Shown one piece after another: positions 47,204 through 58,762 of a DNA stretch of 64,000 nucleotides. Location: positions 49,898,429 to 49,962,428 of the forward strand of contig OX485804.1 of assembly GCA_950295325.1 (NCBI GenBank), read 5' to 3'. Each line of letters begins with the position of its first letter. Position 1 is the stretch's first letter. Under the pieces are notes generated by a model that did not search any database, was not told the origin of the DNA, and saw only the letters and a program-made list of their open reading frames with translations. The translations under genes and the position numbers were made by a program. Source of the DNA: Polytrichum commune (Eukaryota > Streptophyta > Polytrichopsida > Polytrichales > Polytrichaceae).

Positions 47204-49845
47204 ATGGGGAAGCAGTGTGAAGTATGCAAGGATGCTGAATCCAAGTACAAGTGCCCCACCTGCTTGACACCCTAGTAAGTGGTTATCTTTCTACTCAGCA
47301 TTCATGAAACGCACTACTAGCAGTATTTGGTTGGCTTCTCCGAGGTCAGGGTATATCTGTTGGTGCAATACTGGAGATAGAATTTGTAGCGTTGGCTGTT
47401 AGTTCTAGCTTAGATTGTCTTTAGATTGCAATGTGACTACAGTTCCTTGTCACTCTGGGAAAGGAATTAGTAAGGATGTCAGAGATATGGTTCATGTCAA
47501 TTCCAAGGCAGGACATGTACAGTATATTATGTTGAAAGAAACTTTAGTTTGCAGCTGCTCAAGGCTTGTTGTGGCAATGCTTGACAAATTTTTTGAGTCT
47601 TTTCTGTGGGAGAATGTTTTTTTGCAGCTGCTCTCTCGTCTGCTATAAGAAGCACAAAGGTAGGTGCCTATTTTCTCTTTTGTAGACCGCTCTCTTTCAG
47701 ACATTCTTTATCTGTTCTGTATACTTGATGATGCCTCACCAGTCAATATCTAGCGTGGTTCATAAAACAATCATCAGTTAAGCTGAAGTTTTTTAAACAT
47801 ATAGTATTGCATTTTATTGTTTATGCATGGTTTTGTATTTCAAACAAGTCGATAGCATATTTGTAAATCAGGTGTATCTACCCTCTTTGGGATGCTTCCT
47901 GCATTGCATCTTATTATTTCTCAACAAATTCTAAAGCGAAAGACTCAGAACTCCCATTTCCCCTCCATCTGTACCTCGAGGCCAACCGTACTGCCTCACA
48001 ATTGTATTTTTTTATGCTGAACAGAAATACCTTGCTCAAAGTCAGATGCAAATGGGAGTGAAGCTGGTGAGCTCTGCCACCCAAACTGGTTTTCTTATTT
48101 TGTGATTACTTTAATATTGGGATATAGAGTCAATGTATGTGCTCCTGATTCTATTCAACAATTGTGAAGTGTTGTCGCAACTCACTTCTCGTTATAGTTA
48201 ATGATGCCCAAAGAGTCTACTCAACAGAAACATCACTTGAGAAATAGCTATCGCAATCTTGCAATGCGATTTATTGTTTGTGGTGAAAGTTTTTCACACC
48301 TGCAATGTTGGAATTTTTAGACCACTGACATTCTTTTTATACTCCCAAGACTCCCATGATATATAAAGAGATTCAATCAAAGTTGCTGTCCAGTGACTTT
48401 GCTGCCCCCATCTGCTGTGTATCACTACACCTGTCGTTTGTCTTCATGGTCTTCTGTCAACATGAAGCATGTGTGCACATATAAATCTACCTATTTTGCA
48501 TAGGCCAACCTCAATAATGCATTTGATGGTAATTGTAGTAAAGAAAGTCGAAGAGCCACCTCCACTGGAACCAGAGGAGACAGACGAGTCAAGTCACCGT
48601 TTGAAGAGGGCGCAGCTTGAGGCTGTTGGTATGTATTGTTTCTTATTGTTTTATCCTAGTGCCATGCCTGTTGGCAAGGGTATACATATATATATTTTGA
48701 TTCAGACATGGGGAGCCCTTCTTTGAGAGATTGGAACCTATTAATAAGCGGTAAATGGGCTTCCTGGACACACAATTTCTGCTTCAAATCTGGCTTTAGC
48801 ATGTGGACATACAAGTGTGTTCAGTGGACGATCTGCTTGATGCCTTCACTGGCTTACTTTATTGCGTCCTATTGCTTGATGATATGCACAGATTGGTGGC
48901 AGTAGCTTATTATAACTTTCCGATAGATTCTCACTAGTGTAAAATTACATCTTGCAGCTGCATCAGAGGAAATTAGACGTGCGCTCAGGGACTCTGATCT
49001 TCAGGATCTCATCTCAAAAATTGATGCCTCTCGGAATCCAAAAGTGGTATAGTCAGGAAGCCTGTCTTTCTTCCATGTTTTCTAACTCCTGAAACAAAAT
49101 ACCTTCTTTGGTAACGACAACCTAACTAAAAAGGCTTAGCCAATTGTCAGGAACTGATGCATTCAGTTGGTGATGATTTGGATAGTGCCTATTTCCATGC
49201 AGATTGTTGTGGACGGCCTCCTGTCATATGTTTTGCTCCATTTTTTTTATTACTGCATGTTTGATTTCATTTACTATTCAATTTTTTTATTTCTTTTGTG
49301 TTCTCTGCTTTATCCCTCGACTTTCAGTGAAGTATGTAACTCTCTGATTTTTGGATTGGACGTATCTCCTGGTGTACTTTTGCTCCTTGGTTAGAGTATC
49401 AGTTATACTCTCAAGCAGTTTGAAGGCTTCATGAAAACTTTCTCACCATTATCAAATCATGAATTGACCACCTAACTGATGTCGGATCCGCAGCTTGTGT
49501 CCTCAGTAATGGTTATGTCTGCTGTTCCTCATTGAAAGCAACTAATTTAATGTAACCACCCAGGATCTCGAAAAGGCTATGGAAGGACCTGCATTTCGAG
49601 GATTTACAGACAAGGTATGGTCTCTGGCGTGTTATAATATTCTTAAATAGGTTGCTGGACCATTTAAATTTTATACCTTGGTGAGAGGTACAGTAATCTG
49701 AGAATGTGTGAAATGGAATGTTTGATCCTTAGGTAGTGGGATGAATATTGGCATTAGCATGTATACAGATCTCACAACAATGATTGGTTGTTCTATTTGG
49801 TTGTCGTTTCAGCTTCTGTCAATTATCAGCCCTGAAGATGTTTGA
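47204..49845 (+). CDS. ZNHIT3: ZNHIT3-like zinc finger HIT protein (complete)
   Basis: A small HIT-type zinc finger protein, the plant counterpart of yeast Hit1, which helps assemble box C/D snoRNPs with NUFIP/Rsa1. Seven phase-consistent exons: 47204-47274, 47628-47659, 48025-48066, 48539-48628, 48958-49046, 49564-49614 and 49813-49845 (TGA). They total 408 bp, 135 residues. The finger spans exons 1 and 2: MGKQCEVCKDAESKYKCPTC followed by LTPYCSLVCYKKHK, with the paired Cys and terminal His/Cys ligands. A linker rich in Glu/Pro (EEPPPLEPEETDE) precedes a helical C-terminus (SEEIRRALRDSDLQDLISKI, then AMEGPAFRGFTDKLLSIISP), as in the family. Small exons and full phase agreement support the model. 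No defects. Confidence 0.92.
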
Positions 49846-49849
49846 GATG

Positions 49850-51560
49850 CTGGGGAGCTGTAAGGCATTGTCACTGCATCCTCAAGCAATTAGTGAACCA
49901 CCTGAGTGTCATCTGTGAAGGTGGAGAAAGGATACAAAAATCAGCTTGAATCGATGTGATGTTATGATTGGATATTTGTTTTAAAAACACGAGCAAATTA
50001 TTTTAGATTTGAGGATGCAGAACCAAATCTGGGAAGAAATTTTGTAGTGACTACTCTAGAATGGAATATACTATGGTGGAGGTGTATTCATTGCACAGGT
50101 TGGTACCTGTACACCCAGGCTCCTGTAATGTGGGGCATCTTTTTACAAGCATTTGTCTCGAGTCTGCCAAAGTTTTCCATTATTGAATGCAGACTCCAGG
50201 GGAAAAGAATAGTAAAGAAGATCTAGCAACATCATATTGCAGGGAGTTGCACTTGAGAGCGTGCTGAAAGCAACTTGTCTGTGTCACCTGGTATGCCAGG
50301 AATTTTGTTCATCAATTTTTGCTGTAAGGGGCACCTCAACGGAAATTTAACATCAGAGTCAAAAGTGTGTGTTGTAAAGGCAGCCAATATCTTTTGAGAT
50401 TTTTTAAACTATGATGAAAAGAGAAGGTTGATAAATGGGTACATTCAATACATGTATATAAATTCCTTGCGAACCCCTTGCTTATCATCAATTTGATATA
50501 TTATCTGATGCAGACATGGCTGATAAATGTACACATTCAAATCAGCAATATTGAGGAGGATCGGCTAATGTCTTAGTATTCATGCAACCCCAATACTTTC
50601 TGGGAGACATGCAATTGCACTGATGGAAATCTTCGTTGCTCACTATTGAAATTTAGAAAATGAAGGCATTAACTTCTAAAATCATTGAACATTACTTAGG
50701 AGGAACCATGGTGTCCTACATCTAAATAAGTTCAGTTTGAATCTGGGCTGGGGCTGGGTCTGGTTACCATCATCTGCCTGTTAATAATTTAATACCTACT
50801 TATCCATGCCATGCTTAGCATTAGGAGGCCCCGGGTCATTGCCTAGCATGGGTGAGTGTACAACTAGGTTGCTTCTAGGTGCTAGGGTGTACACCTATAT
50901 GGGTGTGGTTCTACTCCTGTAATGAAATAAAATTGATTTTAAAGTTTGGGAAGTCAAACGGCCAATCAAAGCCAACTCTGCTACCCTCCCACGGAAGATG
51001 CTAAAGAGACCCCAACAAGCTCTGTCTGGCGTGACAGATGTGTGTGGGGCACACCATCGCATTTGCCCCCCAAAAAATTTTGCGTCCCTACCTAGGCTGC
51101 CCGACATCTCTTCTCAAACGCCTCTCTTATCCGATGCCCCCCACTTCAACAGAATAACAATTGCCATTTAGCAAGATTTGTTCAATACCATGGTGTTGTC
51201 CTTCATAAGTCTTGTCCGTCACCGCGATTGTCCTTCAGGGCTCAATTTTGTCCTTCATGCCTATTGTCTTTCACCATGATTTTCAAATTTGATTGGCCAT
51301 TGCAGTTAAGGGTTAGTGGGAGTCCTAAACATTCTCCCAACATGAAGTTGTGATTTGTGTGGATTGAGTTCAAACAACTTTTAAAATCTTTCAAAGTGTG
51401 TCATTTGGAGTGCCCGCCTTTGATCTTTCTTCTATGTCATGACATGCCATTTCATGTCCTAAATTCTATGTGTTGAGCAATTGATGCATTGTCTTTCAAG
51501 GGTACACATTTATTCTCGCAATTGTTAGTACATGTGTGAATGATTGTGTGTGTCTGTACT
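49850..51560. other. Gene-free stretch
   Basis: Probable 3' UTR of ZNHIT3 at the start, then the R2 copy at 50722-50992. No other gene seen. Confidence 0.4.
50722..50992. repeat. Dispersed repeat R2, copy 2
   Basis: About 271 bp matching 19302-19575 end to end in the same orientation. Confidence 0.8.
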
Positions 51561-51879
51561 AATAGTCACTCTACACTAAAATCAAAAAAATGTAATAGTT
51601 GTATCATCTACTCCATGAAGCACATCCACCTCATGACAACCTCCAAGAAGTGAATAGATTCTCATATGAATGCGTCACTTCAAGTTGTGTAGAAGACTGT
51701 TGAGAAGAATCCACTTGTGTTGGGCCAAAAAACTATGTCTGTTGCAGGTGAAGATACTCTTCTATATGATCCAGGAGCTTTTCAAGCTCACTAAAAAGAC
51801 CTCATTGAGAGACTTTGTGAAATGACACAATATCCACCCTCTGGTCCTTTTAGATTTCAAGATTTGGTATAGACACCAC

Positions 51880-54689
51880 ATGTTTCGTCTGGAAATGGTA
51901 GATACAACACCCATTATTATGTTGTGATCCAGTGGAAAAGACTAGATGATTTTGTGGTTGGAGAACAAACCAATGAGGTTTTTCCTTGCAAATTCACGAA
52001 GGACATCATCCGCCAAAACCGCCCTAATTCTTTGAGCAATCCACGAGCCAATAGTGTTGCTATAGCCATAAGGTAACTTTCATATGCATAGTTTTCATAT
52101 TCAAATTATACATCTTCATTCTGTTCAAATTTGTTCTTGTTTGAACTATCTTTGTTTTGTAATGTCCCACATTCTACATAAATGCATTGCATTCACGTCT
52201 TTCAACATGTAATCTACCTCTAATTTGGATACTTTTATTTGTGCCAGATATAGCTATAATTTTGGACCAAAAGACAAAACTGACATTGTCCCCCAAGACA
52301 TGCAAAGATTTTTGAAGTCAACTAAAAAGAAATGCAAAAAGAAGACAAGGTAGGCAATGGTAAAAAAAGATCGTAAGACAATACCTGAATATAATGCATT
52401 TTCAGTGCATCGCTCAAATGGACAGGTTGTAAAGAGAATTAGGAAGACACTTGTAGGGATGTCAATTAAGCATGGTTGTCAATGCTCGTTCATGGCAAAA
52501 CACTTGTACATCAATGTTTCTTTATGTCAACTCATATATGAACATATTGAGCATGCCAACAAGTCTGGGATCCTTGCCATGGGAGCATGGTTGCGGGCTT
52601 TCGTCATGTGTTTGGCTCCAACTTATCCGATGAGATGAAACTGCATATTGAACAAATGCATGCAATTGGTCTTTTACCGGCACAAATCATGTCTCTACAC
52701 AAGCAAGAGGTTCGGGATATGGCAATGAATAACCAACCTGTCACCCGCGACACGTTTTTGTTGCCATCCGATGTTCGCAATATATGTCGTAAACGAGCGG
52801 ACGAATTGTGGGATAAATATGCATCGGACTCCATTAGTGTACCTATGTGGGTATATGAAAATCCAAATTTTGTTTTTTACTATCAAGAGCATGGTCTTCC
52901 GGATTTAAACAAAAATGACCAACAAGACGCACCATTCACTCTTGGTATTCAATCCAAATGGCAACAACAAATAATGGCATGATTTGGTCATAATTGTGCA
53001 ATTGCAATTGACGCAATATTCGGCACCACTCAAACAAGGGTACGCCTCATTTATATTCTCATCATTTGCAATTATTGTTGATCATTTATATCCTTATCAT
53101 TCAACTTCATGTTTTTCTTGATTTGGGCTAATCGGTTCGTATTCGTATAATTGTAGTATCCATTGTACACGATCATGACATTTTGATGATTGGCATAATG
53201 GTATCCTAGTTGTTTTTTTTGTTGTATCAAGGACGCGGGTCTTTTCAGTGCAGTCTGGGCATCTTCCCAATTTTTCTTATGTTTGTGGCATGTTAGAAAG
53301 TCTTGGGCAGAGAATGATGTAAAGAAGATAAAAAACAAAGACAAAAAAACTACCATCCTTCAACTTCTAGGGAACATTATGTACGGGAAAGGTTGTGGAA
53401 TCGATGATGACCCTATATTATGGCTGGGGATTCGTGGCACTCACTAAAAATCATCCATCCAAGATATCGTGGATGAAGTGGCTCCAATAAAAAAAGCCCC
53501 CCTATGGGGTTGAGGGCCGATTCATTTGAATGTGACGTCACTAGACTAATTCGGGGCCTTTGACTCTATTTCCAGAATCAAATTGCCCAAAAAAAGCCAT
53601 TTAGATGATTCCTGTGTTTTTTTCATCCGCGCGGATGATTTTTAGTGAGTGCCACGAATCCCCGGCCCTATATTATGGGCTACTACGCAATTGGACCAAA
53701 TACAAGCATCTCGTCCGGAAGCAATGGCCTTCATGCAATACATACAAGAGGTGTGGAGGGCGAAAACCCCAATGTGGTGTGTGGGAGCGAGGAAAATACC
53801 CCATGCTGGCCAACATACAAATGCGGTTATCGAGTCTTAGCATTTCAACTTGAAGAGTATCATGAACTCAACCAAGGAAAGGTTTGTTGGTCGTTGTATG
53901 GATTGGCTAATCTATCACCTCACAGGTGAAATACTCACCCATTATTGGTATGGGGTACAATGCAAAACCTTTGGATACGTCCGGAATCGCAAGCACGAGG
54001 GGATTGTTGCTTCGGCTATAATTCATGCATCCACTATCCCGGATACCAATGTTTTGATTTGCTTGGAGGACAATGTTGCCTACATTGGCTTTGTGGATAA
54101 TTGTCCAAAGGTATGGACATTTCACTTCCCAGATTTCGAATAGACCCAATGTAATTGTCCGATTACGTTGCAGAGTATGATTTGTAAAAACACTATAAAG
54201 GTATTTAAAATGTTGCACCCCGATATAGAGGACGGTGTGATTGTTCGTGAGGCTGGTATTCTCCACAGTGTTGAAAGGACGGTGCCAATGTCCCAAACAT
54301 GGATGAAAGGACGTACCGAGTTTGCAGGGAAAACATTGGACAATGTCATTGACTTGGAGAATTGTCTGTCTAACTTTGGGAACACTGGAAATCCGATCAA
54401 AATTGACTTAGAAGAGTCGGAAGACATGTTCTCGTAAATCTCCATTCACAAGGCATACTCAGGTCCTGCATGACAACCCACTATCCTTTTGCATGATACG
54501 AATGACTCAACATCTGTAAGAATTCATAAAAGTGTTAGGTTGTTATACGAGTCTTTGGCCAAAACAACCATAGCATATCCTGAGCTCCAGGATTTCCTTG
54601 TTGCAGATCTTAAGTACATTAAAGGAAAACAAAAAGATCTTATTGCTCGTGGAGTGGTAAACCCTGCTAAGCATGAGGGCCTCTTATAA
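51880..54689 (+). pseudogene. Decayed MULE/FAR1-like transposase
   Basis: Successive fragments in one order. A possible leader (RYNTHYYVVIQWKRLDDFVV) is joined across a possible intron near 52074-52249 to a Lys-rich segment. Then a FAR1-like N-terminal part (HGCQCSFMAKHLY, YEHIEHANKSG), a middle part (RDTFLLPSDVRNICRKRADE, FGHNCAIAIDAIFGTTQ) with the position of a DDE first Asp, and MWCVGARKIPHAGQHTNAVI. A SWIM-like finger follows at about 54150: CNC...CKN, where the expected final His is Asn. The frame is broken by stops (TAG near 52352, TGA near 52980, TAG at 54141-54143), by a frameshift near 52590, and by the MITE at 53422-53667. The C-terminal piece is 54489-54689. Dead copy. Confidence 0.75.
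53422..53667. mobile_element. 246-bp MULE-type MITE inserted in the transposase
   Basis: Terminal inverted repeats of about 36 bp, beginning GGCTGGGGATTCGTGGCACT on the left and mirrored on the right with one mismatch. A 9-bp duplication, CTATATTAT, flanks it (53413-53421 and 53668-53676). A 9-bp duplication is the mark of Mutator-like elements. The host reading frame resumes across the duplicated site (DPIL / WATTQ), so the insertion site is exact. Confidence 0.93.
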
Positions 54690-55059
54690 TGACATGAGAT
54701 AGTGGGAGATAGATCGTTAAAGCGACATCGTAGTTTCTTAGAAGGAAGTGCTTCAAGGTTCATAAAATGCCCAGGAACTTATGCATGCATATCGGATATT
54801 CAAAGGCTACAAATAGTTTTTAGCTAGAGTTTAGGATTGCGATTGGCATTTCTTATTGATTATTATATTTTACATGGTTGTAATAAATGTTTGCCTCTTT
54901 AATAAAATCTACTATGTGTGGTTTGTTGACATGAGTCAATGTGAGAGTGTGTTAAGGATGTAGAGTTACAATGTAATTTAATTGAATCACACTCATATTA
55001 ATAAGGTGGTTATGTTGAATAACACATATTTTGGAGGTCATTCAATTCAACTAGTGAAG

Positions 55060-55770
55060 GACAACGTGAAAGACATAAAAACATAATGAACATAATGAAG
55101 CACATTAAATCTCCGATGGATAAATTAAGTGACAAACTGTAGTACATTCATTTTGTTGTAGGACATAAAATTAGCAAATGATATAGTAAAAGTCATATCG
55201 TTTGTAGAGGACAAAGTGGATGACATGAAATCAACAAATGACATAGTGAATGACATTGCAACAACAAAGGACAATGTGAATGACATAAAGTTTTGAAATG
55301 CATAGTAAAAGACATTAAACCAAAGAAAACAATGTAAATGACCAAAATTTTCCATAAGTACAAAAAAACGACATAAAATTAGCAAATGATACAGTGAAGG
55401 ACATATTATTTATAGAGGATCAAGTGGATGACATAACATCAACAAATAACATAATCAATGTCATTGTAACAACAATGGACAATGAGAATGACATAAAATT
55501 TTTTAAGAATAAAATGAACAACATAAAGTTTTGAAATGCATAGTGAAAGATATTATAACCAAGAAAGCAATGTGAAGGATAAAAATTCCTACAAGAACAA
55601 AGTGGAAGACATAAATTTAGCAAATGATACAATGAAGGACATTGCAATAATGAAGGACAACATGAAGAACAAAGTGAACAATGTAAATTCAACAAATATC
55701 ATAGTGAAGGACAATGAGACAACAAAGGACAAAGTGGATGACATATTTTTTACAAATTACACAATAAATG
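55060..55770. repeat. Degenerate repeat array, KD-rich in one frame
   Basis: Short words (AAGGACAA-GTGAATGACAT, GACATAAAATTAGCAAATGA, AAGTGGATGACATA) recur about every 24 bp, with a higher-order period of roughly 210-240 bp (the ACATAAAATTAGCAAATGATA word near 55163, 55373 and 55610). One 90-residue frame (55536-55808) reads like repeated KDNVxDI units, which would form a charged helix or coiled coil. Other frames are broken by stops. It may be a decayed repeat-protein gene or a minisatellite. Confidence 0.6.
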
Positions 55771-57622
55771 CCAACGTTAAAGACAAACTATATAAGTATA
55801 TACATTGACAACAACTTTCATCACAAAAAATAATTGCTATATAAGTGGAGATAATTGATATACAATTGTCCAAATGGTAGTACATGTTGTTCAAGCCAAC
55901 TATGCATATATCAAACCATAATTTTATTTGGTCTTTGTATCGTACATATTTTCTAACATAATGGATAACATTGCTTGGAAATAATCCCATTACATATCTC
56001 GAAGGGATATCAACCCATCCGTTTACTACAACTTCAACATCCCATGCTTATTTCTTGTAAGCAATGCTATTTATGATATTATACAAAGCTGCTTGAAAGG
56101 TGGTGCGAATTGCCAATGCCTCGCTTCTTCCAAATTTTAGATCATGACCTTGCACAATACAATTACAGATTGATTGCATGAATAATTTTTGATGGCTATA
56201 ACATCTATGATAGCAATAAATAATACAAAAAACTAATATTCATCAACTCCTTATTCTTCTTTATGGAGCATTACTCCATAATGTATTTCAAAGAATAAAA
56301 TCTGTACTCCCAATTGGAATGATGTTGTGGTATACAAAGGTGTTCCCACATATCCGGGGAAGAGCAACTCTTCTATTCAACCGATCCAATCCGAAATCCT
56401 CTCCAAGTTACCCAAAATTTTGTAAAATATGTATAAAGATATTTATGTTCATGTAGCCCAATTGCCCACGTTGAATCAATGTGTATAAAACACTCCTTGC
56501 TCAATACAAAAACACTCCAATGTTTCACAAATAAGTAAGGGATGATCAACATTGGAATATTAAACCCTGGCAAATATTGTTTGTTTTTTTTTCTTTCAAA
56601 AATTGTGCAAAGCTTTGACCTCTTTCTCCATGTTTGTCTTATATCCATGCTTGCAATGTTTGAAGTATGTAAGGGCTAACCACATAATATTCGAGGTCTT
56701 TGATTTGAGGATTACACCATACTCTGAACCAATCCATCAAATGGTTTGAGAATTCTCCGGCCATTAGGGACATAATATCTGTTAGATAAGATATGCAACA
56801 TTATGTGCCATCTAAAGTAAAATTTAAATACGACAAAGTATTTCCACCTGCATTTCTGATGACTACATTAACTAAAATATTCAACCTGCACAAACAAAGA
56901 CTATGTCAATAAAATTGAAATACAAGTAATTAAAATAAAATAATAAATAACCACTCATCCTTGTGACTACTATGTAACAACCACATGTATAGCTTCAAAT
57001 TGGGATTAAAATTTTGCTCCAAAATTTGAGCTCCTAAATATTCAAATGAAGTATGAAATATGGAATCATGGAATCTACCTCACATTATGATACTCCCTAA
57101 AATCTAGCCTCCTCTCTCTATGAGTCCACTTTCACATCACTCGAATAGGGTATGTATGTGCGGGGGTTGTTGTCCGCGTTGAGGGAGAAATAGGTGTCGT
57201 GAGGGGTAGACTCACAGCCAACGAGTGGAAGTGGGCTACTACTGTACATGCCGTAGTATGCTTTGAAGAGCAAAAGTGGCTCAATGTACACGCTACCATC
57301 TACTTTAAAAGCACAAGGCCCCTACATTGGTCTTGATGCATGTTGCCAAACATTGAGCACAACTAGTTGACATGAATCACGCCGTCTGAATTCGTTGTTG
57401 ACTAATTTACTATCAAAGCAACAATACAATTGAGGGCCTCATCACACCAGCTACTTCTGGCACCATTCGTGAGCATCTCCGGCTGTAATAGTGCGAAAAG
57501 TGGTGGACCAACATCTATTTTTGAACATAATCTCCGACAATTTCACAGTTGGAACCGGATGGAAGGTTTGGTGCGATCGGGACACGAGAGAGAGAGACAA
57601 AACCAACTTTGGAAGACACTGA

Positions 57623-57682
57623 CTTATATGCCAACCACACCGGGGAGGGCCGGCTGGACCCCCGGTGTGAGTGGCATATAAG
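57623..57682. repeat. 60-bp hairpin
   Basis: CTTATATGCCA-ACCACACCGGGG pairs with CCCCCGGTGTGAGTGGCATATAAG around a GGCCGGC-rich loop. Confidence 0.8.
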
Positions 57683-57840
57683 AGAGAGAACCACCATGAA
57701 AGAAAACATGTACCGAATTACTTCCAAAGAGCACTTGCCAAACTATTTTTGCATTGTTAAACTTGGCGGGGTGATAGAATTTTTTCTCCTACCTACTACC
57801 ATGCCACCTGCCACTCATGAGGTGACTTGTTGCAAAACCA

Positions 57841-57918
57841 GCCATAGACACCGGGGCGGGTGGCGTGCCTCACGCAACCCCATTATTCTCAAATGAACAC
57901 ACCTCATCAGCTGCGTAG
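57841..57918. repeat. Dispersed repeat R3, copy 2
   Basis: Matches 19767-19842 in the same orientation. Confidence 0.75.
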
Positions 57919-58762
57919 TGTGAGGCTGTGCTGTAACTTTGAGAATTACGATGAATGAGACGGGCGATCGCTTTTTGTCGAACTTATTACAGCCGTCATG
58001 TCAGTCTCTTGCCTGTAGCAGAGGGTTGACGAGAATGTTAGAGTTTCCGTCAGTCGGCAGCCAGAGCCTGTGTGTCCTATTAAGAGCCTGCATGCACACC
58101 GTAGAATCTATTATTATCTCTCAATCGATTCTTCTTAGATCTATCACGTTTTAAAAGTTCTTGTGGAGTACCGTCGATTGTTTGGGAACCAGTAAAATTA
58201 GGTTATTAGGTAAGAGTAGGCTTGTTGGTTGGTGGAAAGGCCAAGATCACTTGCTTGAGCTTTCGGAGGGCTACTTTCGGGATAGCAGACAAATATGTGT
58301 CTGCAGTCTGCGAGATAAATGCAGAAGTTGCTCGCGCTTTGATCGTGGGATGCAAGTACCGGTGTAGGCTTTAGCGAAGCTTCCATTGATATGCAGGTAC
58401 TTTATGTCGATCCAATGATCTCGTTCTTGATGAGAGCTGCTTGATGATGTCAGCAATACGCGGGGGTCCAACCTTGCGGTTCTTGAATACGAGGTCTATT
58501 CTACAATCGCAAGCTACTGTATGTGCACACACTTGTCTTCGGACACGCTAGTGCCTGCCTCCGTTCCGTGTGGCTAATGATGTGTGTCTTGCAACATTGA
58601 GAAATAGGATGTCGTTTACAAGGGAGGAATCAGGGCGGGGAATTGAACACCATGTTATGCTAGCTATATTCCCTGTCGAAGACATGAGCTCCGGCGGCAG
58701 GACTTATAAGGAGTAAAGGAGATGATTGGCGAGTTGCAGGGAGCACTATTTCGACAGCGAAA

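Larger units (their letters stand above)
55810..58750. other. Gene-free stretch before the GT61 gene
   Basis: No supported gene. Contains the hairpin at 57623-57682 and R3 copy 2. The promoter and any 5' UTR of the GT61 gene should lie in the last part. Confidence 0.4.

Noticed and set aside
52074-52249. Intron in the MULE/FAR1-like transposase
   Set aside because: Ends fit GT-AG and the reading continues, but the copy is too decayed to be sure; mentioned only as possible.
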